Assembly (NCBI RefSeq): GCF_035918395.1
Contig: NZ_CP142362.1
Location: 533,501-597,500 of the forward strand
Direction: 5' to 3'
From: Mycolicibacterium sp. ND9-15
GTDB taxonomy: Bacteria > Actinomycetota > Actinomycetes > Mycobacteriales > Mycobacteriaceae
Length of the DNA: 64,000 nucleotides
The notes beneath the pieces were generated by a model. That model was not told the origin of the DNA, did not search any database, and saw only the letters and a list, made by a program, of their open reading frames with translations. A program made the position numbers and the translations under genes. This document shows positions 8,393 to 21,360 of this stretch, piece after piece (the stretch's first letter is position 1; every line of letters begins with the position of its first letter).

Positions 8393-8399
8393 GTCGAGC

Positions 8400-8966
8400 G
8401 TGAACGAAGCGCATGAGTACTGCGGCAGCGACGAGTGGCGGCAGCTGATCCGCGAGGTGATCCTGCCGTGGGCGTTGGGCGAGATCGACCTCGGCGATGA
8501 CGTGCTCGAGGTCGGGCCGGGCTACGGTGCCACCACCGACGTGCTGAGCGAATCGGTCGCGCGGTTGACGTCGGTGGAGATCGACGACGAACTGGCCGCG
8601 ATGCTGACCGACCGGTTCGCCGGCGTGTCGACCGTCGAGATCGTGCGCGGCGATGCGACCGCACTGTCCTATGACGACGGCCGCTTCACAGGCGCAGCCT
8701 GTTTCACGATGCTGCACCACGTTCCGACCGCCGAACTTCAGGACCGGTTGTTCGCCGAAGTCGCCCGCGTGCTACGGCCCGGGGCGGCGCTGGTGGCCAG
8801 CGACAGCCTCGGCAGCGACGAGTTGGCCGACGCCCACGAGGGCGACACCTACAACCCCGTCGACCCGACGACGCTGCCGGATCGGTTGGCGGCGGCCGGT
8901 TTCGGCGAGGTTCGCGTGAAGACGACCGAATTCGGCTGGGCCGCGGTGGCACGAGCCGCTGAGTAG
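8400..8966 (+). CDS. Class I SAM-dependent methyltransferase
   Basis: The 188-residue protein has the Rossmann SAM-binding motif LEVGPGYGATTDVL (motif I), the acidic loop TSVEIDD at the end of strand 2, VRGDATALSYDDGRF and the motif FTMLHHVPTAELQDRLFAEV. This matches the Methyltransf_11/25 group that methylates small molecules; the substrate is unknown. The frame extends upstream to 8334, but that part lies in the intergenic repeat. The GTG at 8400 with its TANNNT box is the better start, giving MNEAHEYCGSDEWRQL. The gene converges on dinF with a hairpin repeat between. Confidence 0.8.
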   Translation: MNEAHEYCGSDEWRQLIREVILPWALGEIDLGDDVLEVGPGYGATTDVLSESVARLTSVEIDDELAAMLTDRFAGVSTVEIVRGDATALSYDDGRFTGAACFTMLHHVPTAELQDRLFAEVARVLRPGAALVASDSLGSDELADAHEGDTYNPVDPTTLPDRLAAAGFGEVRVKTTEFGWAAVARAAE

Positions 8967-8984
8967 CCGCACGCTCACGCCTTT

Positions 8985-9044
8985 GCGGGCGTGCGCAAAC
9001 TGCTGCTTTTTCGCGGCGCGTCGTGTGCAAACACGCGCGCTCGC
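8985..9044. repeat. Intergenic hairpin repeat, family 1 copy B
   Basis: This 60-bp element opens GCGGGCGTGCGC and closes CACGCGCGCTCGC. It is in the opposite orientation to copy A and closely matches the copy at 25694-25753, including the internal GTGTGCAAACACGC. It separates the convergent methyltransferase and dinF genes and could act as a bidirectional terminator. Confidence 0.7.
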
Positions 9045-9053
9045 CGGGGGAAC

Positions 9054-11878
<2,825 letters not shown>

Positions 11879-11879
11879 G

Positions 11880-14585
11880 CTAGCTGCGCTCTTTCTCGAC
11901 CAGTTCGTACGTCTCGATGACGTCGCCTTCCTTGATGTCGGAGTAGGTCAGCGTCAGACCGCATTCGTAACCCTCACGGACCTCGGTGACGTCGTCCTTC
12001 TCGCGGCGCAGCGAGGACACGGTGAGGTTCTCGGCCACCACTACGTTGTCGCGCAGCAGCCGGGCCTTTGCGTTGCGCCGCATGATCCCGGACTGGACGA
12101 GGCAACCGGCGATGTTGCCCACCTTCGACGACCGGAAGATCGCGCGGATCTCGGCGCGGCCGAGTTCGCGCTCCTCGTAGATCGGCTTGAGCATGCCCTT
12201 GAGCGCGCTCTCGATCTCGTCGATCGCCTGGTAGATGATCGAGTAGTAGCGGATCTCCACACCCTCGCGGTTGGCCAGCTCGGTGGCCTTGCCCTCGGCG
12301 CGGACGTTGAAGCCGATGATGATCGCGTCCGAGGCCGACGCCAGGTTGACGTTGGTCTCGGTGACGCCACCGACGCCGCGGTCGATGACGCGCAGCTCGA
12401 CTTCGTCGTCGACCTGGATGCCCAGCAGGGCCTCCTCGAGAGCCTCGACCGTACCGGCGTTGTCGCCCTTGAGGATCAGGTTCAGCTGGCTGGTTTCCTT
12501 CAGCGCCGAATCCAGATCCTCGAGGCTGATCCGCTTGCGGCTGCGAGCGGCCAGCGCGTTGCGCTTGCGTGCGCTGCGACGGTCGGCGATCTGACGCGCG
12601 ATGCGGTCCTCGTCGACGACGAGGAAGTTGTCACCGGCGCCGGGCACCGACGTGAAGCCGATGACCTGGACGGGCCGCGACGGCAGGGCCTCGGTGACGT
12701 CCTCGCCGTGCTCGTCGACCATGCGTCGGACGCGGCCGTAGGCATCGCCGGCGACCACCGAATCACCCACGCGCAGCGTGCCGCGCTGCACCAGCACCGT
12801 GGCCACCGGCCCGCGCCCGCGGTCCAGGTGCGCCTCGATCGCCACGCCCTGGGCCTCCATGTCGGGGTTGGCCCGCAGGTCGAGGGCGGCGTCGGCGGTC
12901 AGCACGACCGCTTCCAGCAGCGCCTCGATGTTGGTGCCCTGCTTGGCGGAGATGTCGACGAACATGGTGTCGCCGCCGTAGTCCTCGGGGATCAGCCCGT
13001 ATTCGGTGAGCTGGCCGCGGATCTTGGCCGGGTCGGCGCCTTCCTTGTCGATCTTGTTGACCGCCACCACGATCGGCACTTCGGCGGCCTGCGCGTGGTT
13101 GATCGCCTCGACGGTCTGCGGCATCACGCCGTCGTCGGCGGCCACCACGAGGATCGCGATGTCGGTGGCCTTCGCACCGCGCGCACGCATGGCGGTGAAC
13201 GCCTCGTGGCCCGGGGTGTCGATGAACGTGATCGGCCGGACGTTGCCGTCGAGATCGACCTCGACCTGGTAGGCGCCGATGTGCTGGGTGATGCCGCCTG
13301 CCTCGGCCTCGCGGACGTTGGCCTGACGGATCGAGTCCAGCAGTCGGGTCTTGCCGTGATCGACGTGGCCCATGACGGTGACCACCGGCGGACGCTGTTC
13401 GAGATCCTCTTCGCCGCCCTCGTCTTCGCCGTAGGTGAGGTCGAAGGACTCCAGCAGTTCGCGGTCCTCATCCTCCGGCGAGACGACCTGAACTTTGTAG
13501 TTCATCTCGCTGCCGAGCAGTTCGAGGGTGTCGTCGCCGACGGACTGCGTCGCGGTAACCATCTCGCCGAGGTTGAACAGCGCCTGCACCAGCGCGGCCG
13601 GATTGGCGTCGATCTTCTCGGCGAAGTCGCTCAGCGACGCACCGCGGGCGAGCCGGATCGTCTCACCGTTGCCGTGCGGCAGCCGAACACCACCAACGAC
13701 CGGGGCCTGCATGTTCTCGTATTCGGCGCGTTTCGCCCGCTTCGACTTACGGCCACGCTTCGGCGCACCACCGGGTCGACCGAACGCACCGGCAGCACCG
13801 CCGCGTTGGCCGGGACGACCACCGCCACCCGGCCGGCCGCGGAAGCCACCACCACCGGCAGGCGCACCGGCCCCGCCGCCGCGGTAGTTACCGCCGCCGC
13901 CACCACCGCCCGGACCGCCGGGACGACCGCCGCCGGCACCGGGCCCGCGGGCGCCGGGGCCGGGACGCGGACCGCCGGGACGGCCCATGGCGCCGGGCCG
14001 GGCGCCGGGTGGGCGCGGCGGCATGTTGCCGGGCGTCGCGCCGCCTGGCCGCGGCGCACCGGGCCGCGGAGCCCCGGGACCGGGCCGGGGGCCTTGAGGA
14101 CGGGGGATCGGACGGTCGACCGGCTGTTGAGAGGAGAACGGGTTGTTTCCGACGCGCGGAATGCGTGGCGCCGGCTTCGGCGCGCTCGGCGGGCCCGGTC
14201 GCGGACCGGGTGTCGGACCCGGGCGGGTGGGTGGCGCGGCGGGCGTGGCCGGCGGAGTGGCCGCTGCGGGCTGAGGTGCGACGGGCGGCGCCTCAGCGGC
14301 GGGTGCGGCAGGCTTGGGCGCGGGTGTCTTCGCCGCGCTCTTGGCCGGTGCGGCCGCCGGCGAGCCAGCCGACGACCCATTGCCGTCGGCCTTGACCTTT
14401 TCCGCGACCTTCTCCGCGGCCTTCCCGCCGCCGAAGGATTCGCGCAACCGGCGCGCAACCGGCGCCTCCACCGTGGAGGACGCGGATTTGACGAACTCAC
14501 CCTGTTCGCTCAGACGAGCGAGAACTTCCTTACTGGTGACACCGAGTTCCTTGGCCAACTCGTGTACACGGGCCTTACCTGCCAC
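11880..14585 (-). CDS. infB: Translation initiation factor IF-2
   Basis: IF-2 is the GTPase that places initiator tRNA on the 30S subunit. The 901-residue protein starts with the IF2N domain ([20 protein letters not shown]). It is followed by a ~250-residue low-complexity linker rich in Ala/Pro, then Gly/Pro/Arg. The G domain has GHVDHGKT (G1), [12 protein letters not shown] (G2), DTPGHEAF (G3), NKID (G4) and SAK (G5). The C-terminal domains end with the conserved [23 protein letters not shown]. It starts at GTG 14585. The linker DNA carries long spurious frames on the opposite strand, including a 962-codon one that is not a gene. Confidence 0.98.
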   Translation of the reverse strand: MAGKARVHELAKELGVTSKEVLARLSEQGEFVKSASSTVEAPVARRLRESFGGGKAAEKVAEKVKADGNGSSAGSPAAAPAKSAAKTPAPKPAAPAAEAPPVAPQPAAATPPATPAAPPTRPGPTPGPRPGPPSAPKPAPRIPRVGNNPFSSQQPVDRPIPRPQGPRPGPGAPRPGAPRPGGATPGNMPPRPPGARPGAMGRPGGPRPGPGARGPGAGGGRPGGPGGGGGGGNYRGGGAGAPAGGGGFRGRPGGGGRPGQRGGAAGAFGRPGGAPKRGRKSKRAKRAEYENMQAPVVGGVRLPHGNGETIRLARGASLSDFAEKIDANPAALVQALFNLGEMVTATQSVGDDTLELLGSEMNYKVQVVSPEDEDRELLESFDLTYGEDEGGEEDLEQRPPVVTVMGHVDHGKTRLLDSIRQANVREAEAGGITQHIGAYQVEVDLDGNVRPITFIDTPGHEAFTAMRARGAKATDIAILVVAADDGVMPQTVEAINHAQAAEVPIVVAVNKIDKEGADPAKIRGQLTEYGLIPEDYGGDTMFVDISAKQGTNIEALLEAVVLTADAALDLRANPDMEAQGVAIEAHLDRGRGPVATVLVQRGTLRVGDSVVAGDAYGRVRRMVDEHGEDVTEALPSRPVQVIGFTSVPGAGDNFLVVDEDRIARQIADRRSARKRNALAARSRKRISLEDLDSALKETSQLNLILKGDNAGTVEALEEALLGIQVDDEVELRVIDRGVGGVTETNVNLASASDAIIIGFNVRAEGKATELANREGVEIRYYSIIYQAIDEIESALKGMLKPIYEERELGRAEIRAIFRSSKVGNIAGCLVQSGIMRRNAKARLLRDNVVVAENLTVSSLRREKDDVTEVREGYECGLTLTYSDIKEGDVIETYELVEKERS

Positions 14586-14686
14586 TACATCTCCATCTCT
14601 AGAGGCGTCAGCGGTGGTGGGCGCCGCGCCTCGGGTTAGCTATGACGCATGGTCATCGGGACTTCACGGTGTGCTCATGTTCTTCG

Positions 14687-15055
14687 CTACCTGTTCTGTT
14701 GCCGTGCGACCGGGGTGTCCGCACTGCTCACAGTGCCGACGTACTCGATCACCGCGGATAGGTCCGGTGAACCGGTGATGCGCAACGCTCGACCGAACGC
14801 TCGCCGTCGCATTGCTGCGTCGAGGCACTGTGGGGTGGGATGCAGCCATGCACCCCGCCCCGGCAGCTTTCTCGCCGGGTCAACGGTTACGACGCTGGGA
14901 CCATTCCCAGCCTCGTCAACGTTGCCGACAGCGATCACCCGAAGCAGTTCGACGGCCAGCTCTCGTTTTCGGCAGCCAACGCAGGTCCGCACCGGTCCGA
15001 CAGGTTCGTCGGGGCTGCGTCGTTGCGTCGAAGCCGAAGTCTCGCGCTGGATCAC
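14687..15055 (-). CDS. YlxR-family RNA-binding protein (DUF448)
   Basis: YlxR proteins sit between nusA and infB in many bacteria and bind RNA; in some species they act on RNase P or transcription. The 122-residue protein has the family motifs RTCVGCRKRELAVELLRVI and LPGRGAWLHPTPQCLDAAMRRRAFGRALR. The preferred start is GTG 15055 (MIQRETSAST); a GTG six codons upstream is an alternative. The C-terminus is longer than usual (EYVGTVSSADTPVARQQNR). A gap of about 100 bp separates it from infB. Confidence 0.9.
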   Translation of the reverse strand: MIQRETSASTQRRSPDEPVGPVRTCVGCRKRELAVELLRVIAVGNVDEAGNGPSVVTVDPARKLPGRGAWLHPTPQCLDAAMRRRAFGRALRITGSPDLSAVIEYVGTVSSADTPVARQQNR

Positions 15056-15132
15056 CGGTGAGTCTACCGCCACTGTCGCTGGTATTTGAAATGGCTGCAC
15101 TGGTCGGCGTTGGCGCACGCGCCGACCGGTGC

Positions 15133-16176
15133 CTACCGCTCGCCGACGGCCCCGCCCGCCGCGTCCTGGCCGGGCTCGGCCTTCCCGGCAGGGGCCGCGT
15201 CGCTGCGGATGTCGATGCGCCAACCGGTGAGTCGGGCCGCCAGCCGGGCGTTCTGCCCTTCCTTGCCGATGGCCAGCGACAACTGGAAGTCTGGCACCAC
15301 GACGCGGGCCGCACGGGCGGTCTCGTCGATGACCGCCACCGAGACCACTTTGGCCGGCGAAAGCGCGTTGGCGACGAACTTCGCCGGATCGGGGTCGTAG
15401 TCGATGATGTCGATCTTCTCGCCCGACAACTCGCTCATGACGTTGCGCACTCGCTGGCCCATCGGCCCGATGCAGGCCCCCTTGGCGTTGAGGCCAGGCA
15501 CCCGGGAGGTGACCGCGATCTTCGACCGGTGGCCGGCTTCCCGCGCCACCGCCACGATCTCGACGGACCCCTCGGCGATCTCGGGGACCTCCAGTGAGAA
15601 CAGCTTGCGCACCAGGTTCGGATGCGTGCGCGACAGCGTGATCAACGGTTCACGCGCGCCGCGGCTGACGCCGACGACATAGCAGCGCAGCCGGTCGCCG
15701 TGGTCGTAACGTTCACCGGGCACCTGCTCGGCGGCGGGGATGACGCCCTCCGACCCCTTGGTTTCGCTGCCCATCCGGACCACGACAAGGCCCCGCGCGT
15801 TGGCGCGCGCATCGCGCTGGATGACGCCGCCGACGATGTCGCCCTCCCGTGCCGAGAACTCGCCGTAGGTCTTCTCGTTCTCGGCGTCACGGAACCTCTG
15901 CAGCATCACCTGGCGTGCCGTAGTGGCGGCGACACGGCCGAAACCCTCTGGGGTGTCCTCCCATTCGGAGACCGTGTTGCCGTCCTCGTCGAGTTCGGTG
16001 GCGATGACCTTGACTTCGCCGGTCTTGCGGTCGATCTCGATCCGGGCCTCGGCGGCGTGCCCCGCAGTGTGTCGATAGGCGGTCAGGAGTGCCGACTTGA
16101 TGGTTTCGACGAGTTCGCCCACCGGGATGCCCCGATCCACCTCGATGGCATGCAGCGCGGCCATGTCGATGTTCAC
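15133..16176 (-). CDS. nusA: Transcription termination/antitermination factor NusA
   Basis: NusA binds RNA polymerase and modulates pausing, termination and antitermination. The 347-residue protein has the N-terminal polymerase-binding domain ([20 protein letters not shown]), the S1 domain ([21 protein letters not shown] region) and two KH domains ([41 protein letters not shown]). It lacks the acidic C-terminal repeats of E. coli NusA, as is usual in actinobacteria. The GTG start at 16176 follows a strong AAGGAGG site and overlaps the rimP stop as GTGA. Confidence 0.97.
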   Translation of the reverse strand: MNIDMAALHAIEVDRGIPVGELVETIKSALLTAYRHTAGHAAEARIEIDRKTGEVKVIATELDEDGNTVSEWEDTPEGFGRVAATTARQVMLQRFRDAENEKTYGEFSAREGDIVGGVIQRDARANARGLVVVRMGSETKGSEGVIPAAEQVPGERYDHGDRLRCYVVGVSRGAREPLITLSRTHPNLVRKLFSLEVPEIAEGSVEIVAVAREAGHRSKIAVTSRVPGLNAKGACIGPMGQRVRNVMSELSGEKIDIIDYDPDPAKFVANALSPAKVVSVAVIDETARAARVVVPDFQLSLAIGKEGQNARLAARLTGWRIDIRSDAAPAGKAEPGQDAAGGAVGER

Positions 16177-16712
16177 GCGGGATCCTCCTTCCCAGATTGG
16201 CCGACCAGCTCCATCTCTCGTGGATTAGGAGGCGAGAATTCAACTTGCACAACGGCTTTCGATATCTCACCCAACGGCAGCTCCCGGATCGAGAAGGTGG
16301 GCCGCTTGCCGTCCCGCACCACCAAACGCAGTACGGCGTCGTGGATTTCACCGACCCGCCCGGTGAGTCGGGTGCCATCGGCGAGGGTCAGTTCGACTTT
16401 GCGGCCGCGCGCCCGGCGGTAGTGCTTTTCAGCGGTCAGGGGCCTGTCCACGCCCGGCGAGGTCACCTCGAGGACATAGGGTGCGGATCTCGCGTCGACC
16501 TCATCGAGCAGCGTCGACGCGGTACGGGACAGCTCGGCGATCGAATCGAGGTCCAGGCCGCCGTCCCCGTCGGCTACCACCGTGACGCGCGGCGGACGCG
16601 CGGCGGTATCGACGATCACGCCCTCGATTTCGTAACCTGCGCGCGCGAACTCGCCGTCGAGTAGCTCGATCACCTCTTTCTGCGACGGCAATCCCGCAGA
16701 ACGCTCCGTCAC
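16173..16712 (-). CDS. rimP: Ribosome maturation factor RimP
   Basis: RimP is needed for 30S subunit assembly. The 179-residue protein shows the two expected domains: an N-terminal alpha/beta part with [22 protein letters not shown] and [28 protein letters not shown], and a C-terminal SH3-like part with [15 protein letters not shown]. It starts at GTG 16712 after a GAGGAGC site. It is the first gene of the minus-strand cluster running to dinF. Confidence 0.93.
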   Translation of the reverse strand: MTERSAGLPSQKEVIELLDGEFARAGYEIEGVIVDTAARPPRVTVVADGDGGLDLDSIAELSRTASTLLDEVDARSAPYVLEVTSPGVDRPLTAEKHYRRARGRKVELTLADGTRLTGRVGEIHDAVLRLVVRDGKRPTFSIRELPLGEISKAVVQVEFSPPNPREMELVGQSGKEDPA

Positions 16713-16842
16713 GGCGAGCTCCTCGTCTTGAGTTGTCCGGACCCGACTCCCGGGCGGCACACCCTGGAACCGACACTCCACGATACGCCAGCACTGCCGC
16801 GGTAACCGCCAAACGAGCACCGATGCGAGGGGAGCGCAATGG

Positions 16843-16848
16843 CAAGAT
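16843..16848 (+). promoter_or_regulatory. Candidate leaderless -10 element for the 16856 lipoprotein gene
   Basis: CAAGAT lies 7 nt before GTG 16856. The first base departs from TANNNT, so this call is weaker than its neighbours. It favours GTG 16856 over ATG 16847. Confidence 0.3.
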
Positions 16849-16855
16849 GTTTGTC

Positions 16856-17356
16856 GTGCCGAGCCCTCCGCCGACCATCAACAGGCGACGCGTGCTGGCT
16901 TCGGCCGCGGCGTTGGCGCTGCTCGCCGCTACCGCGGCCGCATGCGGCTCGCCGCCACCGCCACCGCAGGTCGACGAACTCTCCGCACAACTCGACCGGG
17001 CGCGCGCCGACAGCCAGTTGGCCACCGATGCCGCCGCACACGAACGCGGGGCCGTCGCGCAGGCATTGACCGCCGTGGCCGCCGAACGCGCGGCCCATGC
17101 CCAGGCGTTGGCCGACGAACTGGTCCGGATCCGCGGCGACGAGGCACCCACCCAGACGCCGACCAGCACGACCGCCGAGCCGGTGAAGCCACCCACCGTC
17201 AAGGACACGGTCAACGCGCTGCGGGCGTCGGCGGCCGCCGCCACCGAGTTGGCGGCCAAGCTCTCGGGCTACCGCGCCGGGCTGATCGCGTCGATCGCCG
17301 CGGCGTGCACCGCCGCGTACACGGTGGCCCTCGGCGAACCGCGGCGGCCGCGATGA
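16856..17356 (+). CDS. Alanine-rich exported protein with Tat-like signal and lipobox-like Cys
   Basis: The 166-residue product begins [34 protein letters not shown]. It carries a twin-arginine-like NRRR, a hydrophobic core and a cysteine followed by Gly-Ser-Pro, so a Tat-exported lipoprotein is plausible. The mature part is Ala-rich with a likely coiled coil ([20 protein letters not shown]), a Pro/Thr linker and a second helical segment. It corresponds by position to Rv2843. Its stop overlaps the start of the ferritin-like gene (ATGA), suggesting the two work together. Function is unknown. Confidence 0.7.
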   Translation: MPSPPPTINRRRVLASAAALALLAATAAACGSPPPPPQVDELSAQLDRARADSQLATDAAAHERGAVAQALTAVAAERAAHAQALADELVRIRGDEAPTQTPTSTTAEPVKPPTVKDTVNALRASAAAATELAAKLSGYRAGLIASIAAACTAAYTVALGEPRRPR

Positions 17357-17823
17357 CGTCGGTGGAGCCGACCGGACCGGCGCGTCCGTCAAACCCCGCT
17401 GACGGCGCGCTGTTCGATGCGATCGCCACCGAGCACGCCACCATCTACGGATACGGCATTGTCTCGGCGCACTCCACGCCCGAGGACAACTACCTGGTGT
17501 CGAAGTCGATGGCCGAGCACCGCGACCGCCGCGAGGCCGGGCTGGCGATGCTGAGCGAGCGATCGATTGAGGCTCCCCTGCCCGCCGCTGGATATCAGCT
17601 CCCGATGAAGGTCGATACCCCGACCGATGCCGCCAAGCTCGCCGTCCGCATGGAGCAGGACGCTGCGGTTGCGTGGCGGGCGGTCGTCGAGCAGGCCACC
17701 ACCGAGCAGGACCGCGCCTTCGGCGTGGCGGCGCTGACGCAGTGTGCGGTGAAGGCAGCGCGCTGGAGCCAGGTGCTCGGCACGACACCGGTCACGGTGG
17801 CATTTCCCGGCGGCAACGAATAA
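17353..17823 (+). CDS. Ferritin-like DUF4439 protein
   Basis: The 156-residue helical protein has DAIATEHATIYGYGIVSAHS and MAEHRDRREAGLAML, with Glu and His residues spaced as in ferritin-like four-helix bundles. A later helix holds RMEQDAAVAWRAVVEQATTEQDR. This matches DUF4439 and the Rv2844 position. Whether it binds metal is not established. It is translationally coupled to the preceding exported protein gene and ends at a long hairpin shared with the convergent proS gene. Confidence 0.75.
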   Translation: MTSVEPTGPARPSNPADGALFDAIATEHATIYGYGIVSAHSTPEDNYLVSKSMAEHRDRREAGLAMLSERSIEAPLPAAGYQLPMKVDTPTDAAKLAVRMEQDAAVAWRAVVEQATTEQDRAFGVAALTQCAVKAARWSQVLGTTPVTVAFPGGNE

Positions 17824-17829
17824 CCCACG

Positions 17830-17891
17830 CGCCGAACGTGCGCTCACTGCGAGATTCCAGTCGTGTTCTCGCGCTCAGCGCACGTTCGGCG
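17830..17891. repeat. Intergenic hairpin repeat, family 2 copy D
   Basis: A perfect 15-bp inverted repeat (CGCCGAACGTGCGCT at 17830-17844 against 17877-17891) encloses a 32-nt centre. The right arm overlaps the last codons of proS, encoding PNVR and the stop. It lies between convergent genes, so a bidirectional terminator is plausible. A related element with the same CGTGCGCTCACTGCGA-like left part is at 48242. Confidence 0.7.
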
Positions 17892-19629
17892 AACTGAGGG
17901 TCGTCGCGATGTCCGCTGCCGCGGCGCCGACGGCTATCTCCCGGTTGTCTCCGGTGAACCGGTTGCGCAGTTCGACCACGCCGTCGGCCCAGCCGCGGCC
18001 GACCACCACGATCCAGGGCACGCCGAGCAGTTCGGCGTCCTTGAACTTCACCCCCGGCGATGCCTGCCGGTCGTCGAGGAGAACGTCGACACCGCGGCGG
18101 TCCAGTTCGGCCGCCAACTCTTCCGCGCCCGCGCGGGCCGCCGCGTCCTTGTTCGCGATGACCAGGTGGACGTCGAAGGGAGACACCGACGACGGCCACC
18201 GCAGGCCGAGCTCGTCGTGGTGCTGTTCGACGATGACCGCGACCAGCCGCGACACCCCGATGCCGTAGGAACCCATGGTCAACCGGACCGGCTTGCCGTC
18301 CTCGCCGAGCACGTCGACCTCGAACGCTTCGGTGTACTTGCGGCCCAGTTGGAAGATGTGGCCGATCTCGATACCGCGCGCGGACACCAGCGGCCCGGCC
18401 CCGTCCGGCGACGGGTCGCCGTCGCGTACCTCGGCTGCCTCGATGGTGCCGTCGGCGACGAAGTCGCGCCCGGCAACCAGGCCGACCACATGTTTGCCGG
18501 ACTCGTCGGCACCGGTGATCCACGACGTGCCGTCGACCACCCGTGGGTCGACGAGATAGCGAACACCGTTGGCCAGCAACGCTTTCGGACCGATGTACCC
18601 CTTGGCGAGGAACGGATACCTGGCGAAGTCGGTGTCATCGAGCAACGCGTACTCGGCAGGTTCGAGCGCGGCACCGAGCCGTTTGTCGTCGACCTCCCGA
18701 TCGCCGGGCACCCCGACGCCCAGCAGTTCCCATTCCCCGCCGGGCGCACGGGTCTTGAGCATCACGTTCTTCAGCGTGTCGGCCGGGGTGACGGTGCGGT
18801 CCAGCGCCGAGTTGGCCCAGTCGACCAGCGAGGCGATCGTCGGGGTGTCCGGGGTGTCGTAGACCTTGGCCTCGGGTTGGCCGTCGATCGGCAGGGCCGC
18901 AGGGACCGCGGTGGTGACCGCCTCGACGTTGGCGGCGTAGCCGGACTCCAGACACCGCACGAAGGTGTCCTCGCCGATCTCGCTCTCGGCCAGGAACTCC
19001 TCGGACGCGCTGCCGCCCATCGCACCGGATACCGCCGAGACGATGACGTAGCGCACGCCCAGCGTGTCGAAGATCCGCTGGTAAGCGTCGCGGTGGCGCA
19101 GGTAGGCCGCCCGCAGTCCGTCGTCGTCGACGTCGAACGAATACGAGTCCTTCATGACGAACTCGCGCCCGCGCAGGATTCCGGCGCGTGGCCGCGCTTC
19201 GTCGCGATACTTGTTCTGGATCTGGAACAACAGCAGCGGAAAGTCCTTGTAGCTGCTGTACTCCCCCTTGACGGTCAGGGTGAAGAACTCCTCGTGCGTC
19301 GGCCCGAGCATGTAGTCGTTGCTGCGACGGTCCTGCAGGCGGAACACGCTGTCGCCGTACTCGGTCCATCGGTTGGTGGTCTGGTAGGGACCTTTGGGCA
19401 ACAGCGCCGGGAACAGGATCTCCTGTCCGCCGATCGCGGCCATCTCGTGGCGAACGACCTGCTCGATCTTGCGAAGCACCTTGAGCCCCAGCGGCAGCCA
19501 GCTGTACAGCCCCGGCCCGACCGGGCGGATGTAGCCCGCCCGGATCAGCAGCCTATGGCTGGGCACTTCGGCGTCGGCCGGGTCGTCGCGCAGGGTGCGC
19601 AGAAACAACTCCGACATGCGGGTGATCAC
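17875..19629 (-). CDS. proS: Prolyl-tRNA synthetase (bacterial type)
   Basis: ProRS charges tRNA-Pro. The 584-residue protein has class II motif 1 ([24 protein letters not shown]), motif 2 ([31 protein letters not shown]) and motif 3 near [10 protein letters not shown]. It also has the bacterial INS editing insertion in the middle and the C-terminal anticodon-binding domain. A TTG lies three codons upstream, but GTG 19629 (MITRMSELF) is preferred because it matches relatives and is preceded by TAAGGT at 8 nt. Confidence 0.97.
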   Translation of the reverse strand: MITRMSELFLRTLRDDPADAEVPSHRLLIRAGYIRPVGPGLYSWLPLGLKVLRKIEQVVRHEMAAIGGQEILFPALLPKGPYQTTNRWTEYGDSVFRLQDRRSNDYMLGPTHEEFFTLTVKGEYSSYKDFPLLLFQIQNKYRDEARPRAGILRGREFVMKDSYSFDVDDDGLRAAYLRHRDAYQRIFDTLGVRYVIVSAVSGAMGGSASEEFLAESEIGEDTFVRCLESGYAANVEAVTTAVPAALPIDGQPEAKVYDTPDTPTIASLVDWANSALDRTVTPADTLKNVMLKTRAPGGEWELLGVGVPGDREVDDKRLGAALEPAEYALLDDTDFARYPFLAKGYIGPKALLANGVRYLVDPRVVDGTSWITGADESGKHVVGLVAGRDFVADGTIEAAEVRDGDPSPDGAGPLVSARGIEIGHIFQLGRKYTEAFEVDVLGEDGKPVRLTMGSYGIGVSRLVAVIVEQHHDELGLRWPSSVSPFDVHLVIANKDAAARAGAEELAAELDRRGVDVLLDDRQASPGVKFKDAELLGVPWIVVVGRGWADGVVELRNRFTGDNREIAVGAAAADIATTLSSPNVR

Positions 19630-19637
19630 AGCCGACA

Positions 19638-19643
19638 ACCTTA
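19638..19643 (-). promoter_or_regulatory. Candidate leaderless -10 element for proS
   Basis: TAAGGT on the minus strand lies 8 nt before GTG 19629. It overlaps the alternative TTG start, arguing against that start. Confidence 0.45.
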
Positions 19644-19656
19644 CTGACTGAGTGAG

Positions 19657-21174
19657 CTACAGCTCGCCCGCCTCCACCGCCTCCTTGGTGTGCTGCGCGG
19701 CGGCGATCTGGCGGGGGGAGAATCGGATCCCGAACGCGGCGATGCCGACGATCACGGCCACCCCGGCGACCCAGAGCAGCGAGTAGGTGTAGCCCTGGCC
19801 GAGGGCGTCGAGCTGGGCCGGGGTCATGTCCTTGACCGGTCCGGTCGTGCCGCCCAGGTACAGGGTGCGAGACGTCTGCACGGCTTGGATGACGACCAGC
19901 ACCAGCGGGCCGCCGAGGTTCTGCACCATCAGCGTGATCGACGACACCGGACCGATCTCGCCGGGGCCCACTCCGGCGATCGCGCACAGCGGCAGGATCA
20001 CCGCGATCGCCCCGATGCCGAATCCACCGACGACGATCGGCGCGAACAGGTCCGGAAAGTACGGGATGCTGCGGTCCAGCGTAGAGCCGTACAGCATCGC
20101 CCCGAGCACGAACAGGCCGCCGCCGAGGATCAGCCAGCGCGGCGCGACATGCGGCGCAAGCCGGGCGGCCATCGCGGTGCCCACCCCGAACGCGAGCGCG
20201 AACGGGATGAAGCAGATCCCCGCCTCGAGCGCCGAATAGCCCAGCACGTCCTGCACCAGCAGCCCGATCATCACGGTCAGCGTCAGCAGTACGCCACCCG
20301 CGAGGAACAGCGCGACGAACGTCATCACCCGGTTCCGGTTGTCGAACACCGAGAACGGCACGATCGGGTGCTGCGCGGTGCGCTCGACAATCAGGAAGCT
20401 GACAAAGAAGGTCACCGACGCGACCCCAGCGCCGATCACCAGCGGGTCGATCCAGCCGCGCGGAGGGCCCTGCGTGAAGACGAGCACCGCCGACGAGCAG
20501 CCCAGGGTGGCCAGCAGCGCACCGGTGACGTCGAGTTTGAGCCGCTCGTGGTGCGTCTCGGCGAGTTTGAGGACCGCGATCGCGATGATCGCGATGCCGA
20601 TCGGCACGTTGATCAGGAACGCCAGCCGCCACGAGATCACGGTCAGTGCCCCGCCCAGGACCAGCCCCAGTACCGAGCCGACGCCCTGCATGGCCGCCGA
20701 GATGGCCAGCGCGCGGTTGCGCGCCTGCCCGACCCTGTACGTCGTCGCGATCAGCGCGAGCCCGGTGGGCGCCGCCACCGCCGCCCCGGTGCCCTGCACC
20801 GCTCGGGCCACGATGAGCGTGGCGGGGTCAGTGGCCAGGCCGCACACCAGCGAGGCGATCGTGAAGACCCCGACGCCGGATAGGAACGCGCGCTTGTGGC
20901 CGATCGCGTCGCCGACGCGCCCACCGAGCAACAGCAGGCCGCCGAACGCCAGGACATAGGCGGTGATCACCCAACTCTTGCTGGCGTCGGTGAGGCCGAG
21001 GTCGGCCTGCATCCGGGGCAGCGCGACGATCACGATCGTGCCGTCGAGGGTCGCCATGAGTTGCATGCCGGTGATCGCGAGGATCGCCGGGCCCAGAACC
21101 GACGAGGCGAGCGGTAGCGCCGCGGGCGGCACGGGGCGGTCTGTCGATCCCGTGGGACCACCGACGGCAGACAT
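19657..21174 (-). CDS. EfpA-like MFS drug efflux transporter (paralogue of the next gene)
   Basis: This 505-residue QacA/EmrB-type major facilitator has about 14 transmembrane helices. Motif A appears as GGRVGDAIGHKRAF and motif C as GSVLGLVLGGAL. The sequence follows the neighbouring EfpA closely throughout, including ATLDGTIVIVALPRMQ, SWVITAYVLAFGGLLLLGGR, TSRTLYLGGTTGPV and a shared C-terminal AxxxGEL. The two therefore look like a tandem duplication. The start at ATG 21174 is preceded by TAGGGT at 8 nt. Substrate is unknown; EfpA itself is linked to drug tolerance and lipid transport in mycobacteria. Confidence 0.88.
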   Translation of the reverse strand: MSAVGGPTGSTDRPVPPAALPLASSVLGPAILAITGMQLMATLDGTIVIVALPRMQADLGLTDASKSWVITAYVLAFGGLLLLGGRVGDAIGHKRAFLSGVGVFTIASLVCGLATDPATLIVARAVQGTGAAVAAPTGLALIATTYRVGQARNRALAISAAMQGVGSVLGLVLGGALTVISWRLAFLINVPIGIAIIAIAVLKLAETHHERLKLDVTGALLATLGCSSAVLVFTQGPPRGWIDPLVIGAGVASVTFFVSFLIVERTAQHPIVPFSVFDNRNRVMTFVALFLAGGVLLTLTVMIGLLVQDVLGYSALEAGICFIPFALAFGVGTAMAARLAPHVAPRWLILGGGLFVLGAMLYGSTLDRSIPYFPDLFAPIVVGGFGIGAIAVILPLCAIAGVGPGEIGPVSSITLMVQNLGGPLVLVVIQAVQTSRTLYLGGTTGPVKDMTPAQLDALGQGYTYSLLWVAGVAVIVGIAAFGIRFSPRQIAAAQHTKEAVEAGEL

Positions 21175-21182
21175 GGAAAGCC

Positions 21183-21188
21183 ACCCTA
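21183..21188 (-). promoter_or_regulatory. Candidate leaderless -10 element for the EfpA paralogue
   Basis: TAGGGT on the minus strand lies 8 nt before ATG 21174, between the gene and the minisatellite. Confidence 0.45.
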
Positions 21189-21210
21189 CCGAGTGCGGTT
21201 TTCGCGCTAT

Positions 21211-21360
21211 AGCTCTCCGGAGTCAGATGTCGAGCTAAAGCTCTCCGGAGTCAGATGTCGAGCTAAAGCTCTCCGGAGTCAGATGTCGAGCTAAAGCTCT
21301 CCGGAGTCAGATGTCGAGCTAAAGCTCTCCGGAGTCAGATGTCGAGCTAAAGCTCTCCGG
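21211..21360. repeat. 28-bp tandem minisatellite at the efpA stop codon
   Basis: Five identical 28-bp units (starting at 21211, 21239, 21267, 21295 and 21323) are followed by 10 bp of a sixth. The unit begins AGCTCTCCGGAGTCAGATGT and ends CGAGCTAA. Read on the minus strand, each unit repeats the efpA ending that encodes SGEL and the stop. The array thus arose by duplication of the gene's 3' end into the spacer. Only the right-most partial unit is coding. Unit length is not a multiple of three, and there are no spacers, so it is not a CRISPR. Confidence 0.95.

Noticed and set aside
17863..19647. 594-codon open frame on the plus strand
   Set aside because: It is antisense to proS over its full length and shows no domain; a product of high GC content.
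21211..21360. Possible CRISPR array
   Set aside because: The 28-bp units are directly adjacent with no spacers and derive from the efpA 3' end; there are no cas genes nearby.
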